Assembly: GCF_004297875.1 (NCBI RefSeq)
Contig: NZ_SCSK01000001.1
Location: 1 to 64,000 of the forward strand
Length of the DNA stretch: 64,000 bases
Origin: Pandoraea sp.
GTDB lineage: Bacteria > Pseudomonadota > Gammaproteobacteria > Burkholderiales > Burkholderiaceae
Reading direction: 5' to 3'
Part shown: in pieces, positions 45,228-53,758 of the stretch
Position numbering within the stretch: position 1 is the stretch's first letter
Layout of the letters: the number at the start of each line of letters is the position of its first letter
The notes under the pieces: generated by a model
What the model saw: the letters and a program-made list of their open reading frames with translations, nothing else
Databases searched by the model: none
Told to the model about the DNA's origin: nothing
Program-made: the position numbers and the translations under genes

Positions 45228-46157
45228 TCAAGCCGGCTGGCTGCCAAGCGCTGATTCGCTGGCGCGCGGCGCGCCCTGCCGGCGATAGGCGCGTGGGCTG
45301 AGGCCGAATTCGGCACGGAAGGCGTGATTGAAATTCGATACATCGCCAAAGCCGCTATCGAGCGCGACGTCGAGAATTTTCGCGTCGTCGCTCAACAGCC
45401 GGGCGGCGGCGTTGCGCAAGCGCGTGCGGCGCAGGTATTGATGCGGGGTCAGCCCCGTGACGCGCTCGAAAGTGCGCAAAAAGTGATAAGGACTCAGGCC
45501 CGCCTCGCCGGCCAGACCGCTCAGCGATAGGGGTGTTCCGGATCGATGCTCGATCTCGCGCACGCTCTGCGCGACCCGCGCTTCGGCGCCACGCGGCATC
45601 GCCCCGGCTGCCTCGGGCAGCGCCCAGGCCACGCGTACGGTCTGTGCGGCCAGGCGCAGGGCGAGTTCTTCCCAGGCGATGTCGCTGTGCGGTGCGCTCA
45701 GCCCGGCACAAGCCTGCGCCACGAGCGGCGCGAGGGCGCGCAGGGCAGGCAGGCTCGGGTGGCGGAACTCGGGTGTCGGGCCGCGCGCGCCAGCCTCGGC
45801 ATACAGGCGCTCGAAGGTGTCGGGTGCGTAGCGAAACGCCAGGCAGCGGTCGCCCGCACCGTGCTCGTGCCCGCATTCGAAACACCGGCCGGCGTTGCCC
45901 AGCAGCACCGAACCCGGTGTCATCAGGGCCCGCCCGGGCACGCTGCGGTACTGGAAGTTGCCGGCCAGCACGATGGCGATCGATACCGTTTCGTGGCGCT
46001 CCTCGAAAGCGCGATCCTGCGGTCCCGCGGTGCATATCACGTCGTCGACCGCCCAGCCGTCGCCCTGCGCCAACCGGCGGCGCGACGCATTGCCGGCCGC
46101 GCCCGTGGTGGCGCGCCGGGAAAGTGCCTGAGCCAGTTCGAGCGCAATTTTCGCCAA
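45228..46157 (-). CDS. AraC-family transcriptional regulator
   Basis: Regulator of 309 residues. The N-terminal part is a cupin-like sensing domain with a Cys/His-rich stretch GRCFECGHEHGAGDRCLAF (about 91-109). The C-terminal 100 residues hold the two HTH motifs, LSLSGLAGEAGLSPYHFLRTFERVTGLTPHQYLRR and ILDVALDSGFGDVSNFNHAFRAEFGLSPRAYRR. It is divergent from a lipocalin-like gene and a glyoxalase-like gene, which may be its targets. The Cys/His block could bind a metal or an electrophile; that is inference. Confidence 0.92.
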   Translation of the reverse strand: MAKIALELAQALSRRATTGAAGNASRRRLAQGDGWAVDDVICTAGPQDRAFEERHETVSIAIVLAGNFQYRSVPGRALMTPGSVLLGNAGRCFECGHEHGAGDRCLAFRYAPDTFERLYAEAGARGPTPEFRHPSLPALRALAPLVAQACAGLSAPHSDIAWEELALRLAAQTVRVAWALPEAAGAMPRGAEARVAQSVREIEHRSGTPLSLSGLAGEAGLSPYHFLRTFERVTGLTPHQYLRRTRLRNAAARLLSDDAKILDVALDSGFGDVSNFNHAFRAEFGLSPRAYRRQGAPRASESALGSQPA

Positions 46158-46267
46158 GAATCATTCCCTCGTGCGGACCTATGCTGATGTTCACGCGGGC
46201 GGTGCCGACCGGCGGCAGCCGCGCGACGCGAACAGCAGGCGATGCGCCTATTTTAGGAGGTTTGACG

Positions 46268-46816
46268 ATGCAAGTGGTGCGGGCCGCATTGGGCGGCGGT
46301 TTTCATGAGGTATTGGCGGCGCCGCGGCGAGCGCCTGAGATTCCGGCCGAACTCGATGCGTATGGGTGGCTGGTCGGCAGCTGGGCGCTCGAGGTGCAGC
46401 ACTACCGGGTCGATTTGCGCGGCCGGGGCGTGACCGGCGAGGTCCATTTCGGCTGGGTGCTCGAAGGCCGCGCGATGCAGGACGTGTGGATCATGCCGCG
46501 CCGCGCGCAGCGCGCCACGGCGCCAGAGCAAGACCGCGATATGTACGGCACCACGCTGCGCGTGTGGGATCCCTTGATCGAGGCGTGGCGGGTGTCCTGG
46601 TTCAATCCGGTGGCCGGCGTGCATGAGGAGATGATCGGGCGCCGCTGCGGCGACGAGATCGTTCAGCTTGGCCGTCACGCCAACGGCACGCCGACGCGCT
46701 GGCGCTTTACCGAGATCGCGCCTGCGTCGTTTCGCTGGATCGGCGAAGCGCTCGAGGCCGACGGCAAGACCTGGCGGCTCGAAGGGGAGTTTCAGGCCAG
46801 CCGCGTCGCGCCGTGA
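46268..46816 (+). CDS. Lipocalin-like (DUF1579-type) protein of unknown function
   Basis: Protein of 182 residues with a beta-rich pattern: LDAYGWLVGSWALEVQHYRVD, then GEVHFGWVLEGRAMQDVWIMP, TTLRVWDPLIEAWRVSWFNPVAG and RWRFTEIAPASFRWIGEAL. The GSW and GRAMQDVW turns recall small calycin-like domains of the DUF1579 kind, but I cannot assign it firmly. AGGAGG lies 7 bases before the ATG. It is divergent from the AraC gene and 52 bases upstream of the glyoxalase-like gene. No signal peptide is present. Confidence 0.7.
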   Translation: MQVVRAALGGGFHEVLAAPRRAPEIPAELDAYGWLVGSWALEVQHYRVDLRGRGVTGEVHFGWVLEGRAMQDVWIMPRRAQRATAPEQDRDMYGTTLRVWDPLIEAWRVSWFNPVAGVHEEMIGRRCGDEIVQLGRHANGTPTRWRFTEIAPASFRWIGEALEADGKTWRLEGEFQASRVAP

Positions 46817-46868
46817 TGGTGGATCGGCTTTTTTGAGCGCCACGACGGCGCGATTCAGGAGGTGAACG

Positions 46869-47243
46869 ATGTGGGATCATGTATCGATCGGAGTGCGAGA
46901 TATTGATGTCGCCAGGAAGTTTTACGATGCGGCATTACGTCCGCTGGGATATACCTGTTTGAGCGAGTCCGGGGATATGTTGGGATATGGGCGCGACGGT
47001 GTCGCCTTGTGGATCGGCATGGCGGCGCGCCCGGTGCCGGCCGATACCGGCTCGGGGCTGCACTTTTGCCTGCGCGCACCCAATCGCGAGAGCGTAATTG
47101 CATTCCACGCCGCCGCCATGCACGCCGGCGGCACCGATAACGGCAAGCCCGGGCTGCGCGCCGATTACGGGGAGAATTATTACGCGGCCTTCGTGATCGA
47201 TCCGGACGGCTACCGGCTCGAGGCTTACTGCGGTTTGCCCTGA
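46869..47243 (+). CDS. Glyoxalase/bleomycin-resistance-family (VOC) protein
   Basis: A single VOC module pair of 124 residues. It opens MWDHVSIGVRDIDVARKFYDAALRPLGY and ends AAFVIDPDGYRLEAYCG. Likely metal ligands are H4, H65 and E118. The ribosome-binding site AGGAGGTGA (46857-46865) is an exact match to the 16S rRNA tail, predicting strong translation. The reaction could be isomerase, lyase or binding of an electrophile; it is unknown. It may share control with the upstream gene. Confidence 0.88.
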   Translation: MWDHVSIGVRDIDVARKFYDAALRPLGYTCLSESGDMLGYGRDGVALWIGMAARPVPADTGSGLHFCLRAPNRESVIAFHAAAMHAGGTDNGKPGLRADYGENYYAAFVIDPDGYRLEAYCGLP

Positions 47244-47325
47244 GCCCGCGCGGCGCGATTTGCGTGTCGCCCCTGGCATGGCGATAATAGTCCCTCCAAG
47301 TTGTCAATCACGGGGACTCCAAGCA

Positions 47326-47811
47326 ATGCCAATCCACTCGGGGCGCCTGCTCCGACGGCTAGCGCTTTCGCTGGCCGTCGGTCTGCCGGTCGTTGTGCTG
47401 CATGCCGCGCCTGATCATGATTATTTCAATTACCTCACTAAAAAATTGCACGTCGGCAGCGAGGTCGCCCGCTGCGCGCAGGCGATCACCCAGGCAGTGC
47501 GCCTGCGTTTGACCGGTCATGCGTTTGCGCAGTCCGACAGCGAGGTGCTGGCGGCGAGCGTCAGGCATCGCACGACGATTTTCTCGATCGGCCACCCGAT
47601 TCCGATCGACACGGCTGTCGCGATGCCGGGGTCGCTATATGGGGAGCGGACCGGGCGCTGGGAAAATCTGCGCGTCCGTTGCGGCCTGCGCCATCATCGC
47701 GTGCGCGTGATCGAGTTCCGTCGGCCGCGCAAATCGGAGGTGGCCAGCGGCGCGGGTGCGCCGCCGCAGGCGCCGCGCTATTTCGTGGCGACCGTCAACG
47801 GCTGGATGTAG
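47326..47811 (+). CDS. Exported protein of unknown function
   Basis: A 161-residue protein starting MPIHSGRLLRRLALSLAVGLPVVVLHAAPDHD, with a clear Sec signal cleaved near AHA/AA. The mature part begins with DYFNYLTKKLHVGSEVARCAQAITQAVRLRL, has two Cys residues (in VARCAQ and VRCGLR) that might form a disulfide, and ends ATVNGWM. The VRCGLRHHRVRVIEF strand recalls small periplasmic proteins of Burkholderiales, but I do not assign a family. It is a lone gene convergent with the Fsr-type efflux gene. Confidence 0.68.
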   Translation: MPIHSGRLLRRLALSLAVGLPVVVLHAAPDHDYFNYLTKKLHVGSEVARCAQAITQAVRLRLTGHAFAQSDSEVLAASVRHRTTIFSIGHPIPIDTAVAMPGSLYGERTGRWENLRVRCGLRHHRVRVIEFRRPRKSEVASGAGAPPQAPRYFVATVNGWM

Positions 47812-47861
47812 CGCGCCGTGCCGTTGGCCGGGGCCACTGCGGGCCAGGCGCGGCGGCAAAC

Positions 47862-49103
47862 TCACGCGCTGGCGTGCCGCGGCCGCTCGAGATTCGGCAG
47901 CAGGGCGGTCAGTACGCCGATCAGCGGCAGGAACGAGCAGACGTGGTAGACGAACTCGATGCTGGTCGCATCCGCCAGTTTGCCGAGCACCGCAGCGCCG
48001 ATCCCGCCCATGCCGAACGCAAAGCCGAAGAACATGCCGGCGATCATGCCGACTTTGCCGGGCACCAGTTCCTGTGCGTACACGAGGATCGCGGAGAAGG
48101 CCGAAGCCAGCACCAGGCCGATGACGACGGTCAGCACGCCGGTCCAGAACAGGTTGGCGTAGGGCAGCGCCAGCGTGAATGGCGTGACGCCCAGAATCGA
48201 AACCCAGATGACGTATTTGCGGCCGACACGGTCCCCGATCGGGCCGCCCGCGAGCGTGCCGACGGCCACCGAGAACAGGAAAATGAACAGGTAGATCTGC
48301 GCGCTCTGCACCGACAGGTGGAATTTGTCGATCAGATAGAAGGTGTAATAGGAGTTCAGGCTGGCCAAATAAAAGTATTTGGAGAAGATCAGCAGCATCA
48401 GGATGCCCAGCGAAAACAACACCTTGTTGCGCGGCAGTTCCGCGTGTCCGGCGCGGCGCGTGGCCGCCTTGCCCCGGCTGCCCTGGCGATGGGCGTTGTA
48501 CCAGCGGCTCACGTGGATCAGCACGAAAATGGCCAGCAGCGCGGCCAGCGAGAACCAGGCAACGGTGCCGCGCCCATAGGGTGCGATGACCAGCGCCGCG
48601 AGCAACGGCCCGAGCGAGGTGCCGGCATTGCCGCCGACCTGAAACAGCGATTGCGCGAGGCCGTGCCGCCCGCCCGAGGCCATGCGCGCCACGCGCGAGG
48701 ACTCGGGGTGAAACACCGACGAGCCCATGCCGACCAGCGCCGCGGCGACCAACAGGATGCCGAAGTTCGGGGCGGTGGCCAGCAGCAGCAAGCCGACCAG
48801 CGTGAAGCCCATGCCGACCGGCAGCGAGTACGGCTGCGGCCGGCGATCGGTGATGAAGCCCACCACCGGTTGCAGCATGGACGCGGTCATTTGATAGGTC
48901 AGGGTGATCAGCCCGATCTGGCCGAACGAGAGATCGAAAGAATTCTTCAGCAGCGGATAAATGGCCAGGATCAACGACTGGATCATGTCGTTGAGCAAAT
49001 GGGAAAAACTGATGGCGCCAAGAATGCCGAAAACGGTGGCGTTTTCGGCGGCCCGGCCCGGCGGGGTCGGCGTCTGGCGGCCTTGCTTCAAACTGGTGTC
49101 CAT
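47862..49103 (-). CDS. fsr: MFS efflux protein of the fosmidomycin-resistance (Fsr) type
   Basis: Twelve-helix MFS exporter of 413 residues. The Fsr pattern is clear: ISFSHLLNDMIQSLILAIYPLLKNSFDLSFGQIGLITLTYQ at the start, ALVGMGSSVFHPESSRVARMASGGRHGLAQSLFQVGGNAG in the middle and a loop GGPIGDRVGRKYVIW. In E. coli Fsr exports fosmidomycin. The natural substrate is not known. It is a single gene; the start codon lies 342 bases from the next coding start, which is on the other strand. Confidence 0.9.
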   Translation of the reverse strand: MDTSLKQGRQTPTPPGRAAENATVFGILGAISFSHLLNDMIQSLILAIYPLLKNSFDLSFGQIGLITLTYQMTASMLQPVVGFITDRRPQPYSLPVGMGFTLVGLLLLATAPNFGILLVAAALVGMGSSVFHPESSRVARMASGGRHGLAQSLFQVGGNAGTSLGPLLAALVIAPYGRGTVAWFSLAALLAIFVLIHVSRWYNAHRQGSRGKAATRRAGHAELPRNKVLFSLGILMLLIFSKYFYLASLNSYYTFYLIDKFHLSVQSAQIYLFIFLFSVAVGTLAGGPIGDRVGRKYVIWVSILGVTPFTLALPYANLFWTGVLTVVIGLVLASAFSAILVYAQELVPGKVGMIAGMFFGFAFGMGGIGAAVLGKLADATSIEFVYHVCSFLPLIGVLTALLPNLERPRHASA

Positions 49104-49445
49104 GGCAACGGAATAACTTGGAAGAGGGTGTCAATCGGATAGCACGAGTGTAGATCATCGGGAATTCGTTGTTTTGCCAATTATTGTCGAGAACCGGACA
49201 TCTCGTTGCCTGATAGTCTTTCGCTATATCCCGAATAGTCATCATTGGTGAGGACTCGGGAATCGTGTACAGTCCCCCATGAGCGGGAAGGCATTATTGA
49301 TGTGATCTTGCTGCCAACGCCCTGTTTCTCGGGGCGGCACGACCGGTTTTGCATCACTGTACGAAATGCCCCTGTTTGCCGCGCCGGAAGGCGATATCGC
49401 GGCGCGGGGCGTTGGCGTGACTCACTTTTTCACTTAGCGGCGAAC
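49104..49445. other. Intergenic region between divergent fsr and EAL-protein genes
   Basis: The 342 bases are less GC-rich than their flanks, especially at 49130-49250. An open frame continues upstream of the EAL-protein ATG to 49245, but its codons look non-coding and it lacks a ribosome-binding site. I see no perfect dyad or RNA gene. Promoters for both genes must lie here. Confidence 0.5.
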
Positions 49446-51002
49446 ATGATCAAGCACTCTCGTGTCGTGCAGTGGCTGGGGACTCTGCTGGTGATGGCGC
49501 TGACGCTGGCGGTGGTGTTCGTGCTGGCGTGGCTGCGTGTGCGGGACGAGGCCAACGGCATGTTGCAGGATGCGGCGTCGCGGGCTCGCGCGGGCATCGA
49601 GCGGGTGATCGAGCAGTCGCACCGGGCGCTGGAGGGAGTCGGATCCTGGGTCGATCAGCCCTGCGCGCAGGTCGGCCCGAAGCTGCAGTCCGCCGCGGCC
49701 ATGCAGCCGTATTTCCGCGCCATCGTGTTGGTGCAGCGCGGCCAGATGGTTTGTTCGTCGGCCACGCAAAGCTTCAGCCAGCCGCTGTCCAGTCTGCTGC
49801 CCGAGCCGTCCACGCGCGAGCAGATCCGCCTGCTTGGCGGGACCCCGCTGGTGCCGGGGCGGCCGGCGCTGCTGCTGTATCTGCCGGTGACCCCGACCGA
49901 CGGGGTGCTCGGCTCGATCGACAGCCCTTATCTGTTCGATATCCTGGATAACATTCGCGGCCGCGATTTTCGCTGGGCGGCGGTCGGTTTTCCGGGCGGG
50001 GCGTTGAGTTCCGAGTCGCGTCGTTTGCAGCGTTCGATGCCGGCGGTCCCGGCCGGGCTGGATGTGCTCGGCGTGACGCTGGCATCGACGCGTTACCCGT
50101 TTTCGGTGCGGCTGGCGACCAGCGAGGATTTGCTCAGACGGCTGGCGTGGTCGCAGATCCCCCTGCTGATGGCCTTCGGGGCGATCATCGCGGCCTTGCT
50201 GGGCTTGTTGATGCACCGCCGTCTCAATCCCGACCAGTACGCTCGCCGGCAGATTGCCCGCGGACTCAAGCGCGGTGAGTTCAAGGTGTACTACCAGCCG
50301 GTGGTGGAGCTTTCGAGCGGACGCTGCACGGGAGCCGAGGCGCTCTTGCGCTGGCATCATCCGACGCACGGACTGGTGCGGCCCGACGCCTTCGTGCCGT
50401 TGGCCGAGAGCAGCGATCTGATCATCGACCTGACCCGCTTCGTGCTGCGCCAGATCCGCAGCGATCTTGGCGCCGGCGATCTGCCGGCAGGTCTCCAGAT
50501 CAGCGTCAACCTGGCCGAACGGCATTTGCGCAGCCGCACGATCGTCAGCGACATTGCGAAGTATTACGGCACGTTGATCGGCACGTATCCGCTGACGATC
50601 GAAATCACCGAGCGTTGCGTGATCCAGGATGCGGGCACCGCGCGCGCGGTGCTCAGCGAGTTGCGGCATGCCGGGGTGACCGTGGCGCTGGACGACTTCG
50701 GCACCGACAACAATTCGCTCAGCTACCTCAAGCAGTTTCCGTTCGACTACCTGAAAATCGACAAGGAATTCCTGCCGATCTCGACCGAGGATACGGTGGC
50801 GTTGACGATTCTCGACTCGATCATCGATCTGGGCACCCGCCTGAATCTCAAGCTGGTGGCCGAGGGTGTCGAGAATTATACGCAGCGCGATTATCTGCGC
50901 GCGCGGGGCGTGCAATATGCGCAGGGCTATCTGTTCAGCCGGCCCGCCTCGTTCGCCGAGTTCGTGTATTTTGCCGACGTGCGCCAGGTGTCGGTATCCT
51001 AG
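49446..51002 (+). CDS. Cyclic-di-GMP phosphodiesterase, CSS-motif plus EAL domain
   Basis: Membrane-bound enzyme of 518 residues that should hydrolyse c-di-GMP to pGpG. TM1 is at 8-30 and TM2 at about 236-256; the loop between them is a periplasmic CSS sensor with C103-S104-S105 and a second Cys at 73. The EAL domain (about 265-505) keeps E298-A-L-L-R302, N355, D416-D417, K437 and E473, so it looks active. The DDFGTDNNSLSYL loop is slightly divergent. In E. coli, disulfide state of such loops controls activity. It is unlinked to a partner cyclase. Confidence 0.9.
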   Translation: MIKHSRVVQWLGTLLVMALTLAVVFVLAWLRVRDEANGMLQDAASRARAGIERVIEQSHRALEGVGSWVDQPCAQVGPKLQSAAAMQPYFRAIVLVQRGQMVCSSATQSFSQPLSSLLPEPSTREQIRLLGGTPLVPGRPALLLYLPVTPTDGVLGSIDSPYLFDILDNIRGRDFRWAAVGFPGGALSSESRRLQRSMPAVPAGLDVLGVTLASTRYPFSVRLATSEDLLRRLAWSQIPLLMAFGAIIAALLGLLMHRRLNPDQYARRQIARGLKRGEFKVYYQPVVELSSGRCTGAEALLRWHHPTHGLVRPDAFVPLAESSDLIIDLTRFVLRQIRSDLGAGDLPAGLQISVNLAERHLRSRTIVSDIAKYYGTLIGTYPLTIEITERCVIQDAGTARAVLSELRHAGVTVALDDFGTDNNSLSYLKQFPFDYLKIDKEFLPISTEDTVALTILDSIIDLGTRLNLKLVAEGVENYTQRDYLRARGVQYAQGYLFSRPASFAEFVYFADVRQVSVS

Positions 51003-51041
51003 GCGCGTTGCCTTTATGTCGATCCCTGATCCTGTCCTGCG

Positions 51042-51878
51042 ATGTCCGAACCCGACGATTCCCGCCGCCCCGAGCCTGCCGCGCTGCAGCTGGAGGGCGC
51101 TCTCTGGCTGCAAAGCGAAGCCGGCAGCCTGGGCGGCCATGCCCGCATCGCCCTGCTCGAGCAGATTCGGGCGTGCGGGTCGATCACGGCGGCGGCCAAG
51201 GCCGCTGGCATGAGCTACAAGGCCGCGTGGGATGCGGTGGATGCGATGAACAACCTGGCGGGCGAGCCCCTGGTGGTGCGCTCGACCGGTGGCAAGGGCG
51301 GGGGCGGTACGGCCCTGACCGAACGTGCGATCAGGCTGATCGAGACGTTCCGCGCGGTCGAACGCGAGCACCGGAAGTTCCTCGCCCGCATCGGTGAGAA
51401 TATCGACCGGTTCGACGACCAGTGGCGCCTGATCGGGCGGCTGGCGATGCGCACCAGCGCGCGCAATCAGTTATTCGGCACGGTCAGCGCGTTGCGCCCC
51501 GGTGCCGTCAACGACGAGGTCGAGCTGGCCCTGCCCGGCGGCCAGGCGGTGGTCGCGGTGCTCACGCGCGAGAGTACCGCCGCGCTGGGGCTGCGCGTGG
51601 GCAGCGAGGCGTTCGCATTGATCAAGGCCTCATGGGTCATGCTGATGAGCGGCGGCCCGTCGACCGTGCGCCTGTCGGCGCGCAACCAGCTGGCCGGCGT
51701 GGTCGGCAGCGTCACGCGCGGCGCGGTGAACGCCGAGGTGACGCTGGCCCTGCCCGGCGGGACCATTCTGACGGCCGTCGTCACCAACGACAGTGTGACC
51801 CAACTCGGTCTGGCCGAGGGCGAGCCGGCGATCGCGGCATTCAAGGCATCGAGCGTGATCCTGGGTGTGAGCGCCTGA
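51042..51878 (+). CDS. modE: Molybdate-responsive transcriptional regulator ModE
   Basis: Regulator of 278 residues. The N-terminal winged helix (about 30-95) has RIALLEQIRACGSITAAAKAAGMSYKAAWDAVDAMNNL, the LysR-like ModE HTH. Two Mop/TOBE domains follow: TSARNQLFGTVSALRPGAVNDEVELALPGG (from about 136) and LSARNQLAGVVGSVTRGAVNAEVTLALPGG (from about 207). Each SARNQL box contributes to molybdate binding at the dimer. The usual modABC transporter genes are not in this window, so the regulator acts from a distance or they lie elsewhere. Confidence 0.95.
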   Translation: MSEPDDSRRPEPAALQLEGALWLQSEAGSLGGHARIALLEQIRACGSITAAAKAAGMSYKAAWDAVDAMNNLAGEPLVVRSTGGKGGGGTALTERAIRLIETFRAVEREHRKFLARIGENIDRFDDQWRLIGRLAMRTSARNQLFGTVSALRPGAVNDEVELALPGGQAVVAVLTRESTAALGLRVGSEAFALIKASWVMLMSGGPSTVRLSARNQLAGVVGSVTRGAVNAEVTLALPGGTILTAVVTNDSVTQLGLAEGEPAIAAFKASSVILGVSA

Positions 51879-51906
51879 TCCCGCGACCGGCGGCGTGGCC
51901 CGCCGG

Positions 51907-52470
51907 CTATTGTTGCGCGCCCGGTTGCGACGCGCCCGCCGGTGCGCCGGGCTCCTGATGGTGCCAGTGGCGGTGCGTGCGATGGTGCTCTCGCCAGGCA
52001 TTCATCTTCGCCATGCGGGCCTCGATGGCGGCGCTGACGGTCGCTTTTTGATTGTCGTTCAGGCCATTGTAGAACGCCAGCCACTGGTCTTCGGTATCGG
52101 CGCGCAGCCGCTGGTTGTCGGCGAAGATTTTGTCGCGCTGGGCACGCAGTGAGGACAGGTCGAGAATCCGCTGATGCTGCATCGAGTCGCGCAAGGCGCG
52201 ATAACGACCCATGTTTTCGTGCTGCGCCTGGCGGTTGCGCTTCATGTGGGCGAGCGCTTGTTGCCATGCCTGTTCCTGGGGCGGCGAGAGCTTGAGCTGG
52301 TCGTGCAGCTGTTGCATCGAGCGCATGAAGTCGTGACCGTGATGCCGCGCCATCGGCGCGTGCGCGGCCACAGGTGAGCTCGGCGGCTCGGCGGCCCGGA
52401 CGGTGCCCAACAGGGTCGAAGCCGCCAGCGCGACCGACGCGGCGAGTAAGGAAAGCTGGTTTTTCTGCAT
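51907..52470 (-). CDS. Spy/CpxP-like periplasmic protein
   Basis: Protein of 187 residues. The start at 52470 gives MQKNQLSLLAASVALAASTLLGTVRA with cleavage before AEPPS. The mature part is almost wholly helical, with an LSPPQEQAWQQAL stretch and LNDNQKATVSAAIEARM, echoes of the LTxxQ motifs of the Spy/CpxP family, which are ATP-independent periplasmic chaperones. The C-terminal end is His-rich (HHRTHRHWHH), which may bind metal. It is single, with the ModE gene convergent to it. Confidence 0.78.
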   Translation of the reverse strand: MQKNQLSLLAASVALAASTLLGTVRAAEPPSSPVAAHAPMARHHGHDFMRSMQQLHDQLKLSPPQEQAWQQALAHMKRNRQAQHENMGRYRALRDSMQHQRILDLSSLRAQRDKIFADNQRLRADTEDQWLAFYNGLNDNQKATVSAAIEARMAKMNAWREHHRTHRHWHHQEPGAPAGASQPGAQQ

Positions 52471-52686
52471 GATACGCACTCCAAAAAGGTGACCGGAATC
52501 GGCAGTTCCAGAGTACGTGATTGCCAAGCGGCAAATCTTGCAAAGTGCAACGGGCGTATTACCGCTGATTACACCCATGGCGTGTGGGCATATTTTGATA
52601 CAACTCCTGGAAAGACCAAGGCCGGGACACCATCGGTGCGCCCGGCCCCGCTGCCTGGTGCCCGCGCTGACGCGGCGGCGCGGCGC

Positions 52687-53091
52687 TCAGTCCCAGGTAC
52701 CGCGGCCGCCCGAGATGCTGAAGCGGCCGGCACCGAGCAGCAGCACGCACAGGCCGCTGACCAGATAGAACGCTTGCAGTTCCAGCGCCCATCCACCCGT
52801 GGGTGCGAGACTGCCAAGTTGATGCATATGCACGAGAAACAGCGCGAACAGCATGTTGATGACGACGATCAGTCCGCCGATGCGCGAATAGAAGCCGAGA
52901 ATCAGCAGCACCGGTGCGACCACCTCGCCGATGTACACGAGGTACGCGACTTGCGGGGGCAGGCCGTGCGCGACGACCATCGTATGAACGAAACCGATGC
53001 CGCCGGTGATTTTTTTGACGCCGTGGAAAAGCAGCAAAATGCCCAGGTTGAGCCGCAATACCAACTTACCCAGATCGTCCGTCCCTCGCAT
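52687..53091 (-). CDS. DoxX-family membrane protein
   Basis: A four-helix membrane protein of 134 residues. The start at 53091 is preferred (GGGGA 7 bases upstream); an ATG at 53109 would add six residues. Family marks are LGKLVLRLNLGILLLFHGVKKITGG, then GEVVAPVLLILGFYSRIGGLIVVINMLFALFLVH and a last helix ending GAGRFSI. Some DoxX proteins are quinone-interacting or act in sulfur redox systems; the role here is unknown. It is a single gene beside a divergent thioesterase gene. Confidence 0.88.
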   Translation of the reverse strand: MRGTDDLGKLVLRLNLGILLLFHGVKKITGGIGFVHTMVVAHGLPPQVAYLVYIGEVVAPVLLILGFYSRIGGLIVVINMLFALFLVHMHQLGSLAPTGGWALELQAFYLVSGLCVLLLGAGRFSISGGRGTWD

Positions 53092-53285
53092 GGTGTTGTC
53101 CCCAGTCATGATAAAAATGCCTAACTGTACCAAAACGAAATGAATCTGGCGTGTCTTTCGATTGATGAGGTATCTTGCGCGTGCGGCCCGTCCGCGCCTG
53201 CCCCGACCGGGGCTGCACCGCGAGTGGCCGGGTCGGGCGCGCGGGACTGTCCGGGGTGAAGATATCCAACGAGGAGCGATCAAGG

Positions 53286-53687
53286 ATGGATCGAGATGCC
53301 GCACAGGCGTTGCTGGGACAGGTGCTGGCGCCGTGGGTCGGCGCGCTTGGCTTGCAGGTGGAGTCCGTGGACGAGCGGCACAGCGTGCTGCGGCTGCCGT
53401 TTTCCGACGCGTTGCGTCATGCCGGCGGGGTGGTGTGCGGGCAAGTCTTCATGGCAGCGGCCGATACCGCGATGATCGTGGCGATCTCGGCTGCCCTGGG
53501 CGGCTTTCGGCCGATGACGACGGTCTCGTTGACCACGCAGTTCATGCGTGCCGTGCGGCAGGGAGACACGCGCGTGAGCGCGCGGGTCCTGCGCCTGGGC
53601 CGCAATCTGGTGTTCGGCGAAATCGAAATCCATGACGAGAGCGGCGAGATGGCCGTGCATGCGACCACCACCTACGCGTTGCTCTAG
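53286..53687 (+). CDS. PaaI-family thioesterase (hotdog fold)
   Basis: Acyl-CoA thioesterase-like protein of 133 residues. The start at 53286 has GAGGAG 9 bases upstream (53271-53276). The hotdog signature is clear: LRHAGGVVCGQVFMAAADTAMIVAISAAL, with the acidic residue D65 in the helix as the likely general base, then TTVSLTTQFMRAVRQGDTRVSARVLRLGRNLVFGEIEI. It would act on an aromatic or short acyl-CoA. The next gene is a patatin 71 bases away on the same strand. Confidence 0.9.
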   Translation: MDRDAAQALLGQVLAPWVGALGLQVESVDERHSVLRLPFSDALRHAGGVVCGQVFMAAADTAMIVAISAALGGFRPMTTVSLTTQFMRAVRQGDTRVSARVLRLGRNLVFGEIEIHDESGEMAVHATTTYALL

Positions 53688-53758
53688 ATAGCTGTGCACC
53701 GATCCGCCGGCTGGCGCGTTGTATCGGGCAGGGAGCGCCAACGGGGGCGGGGGATGGC

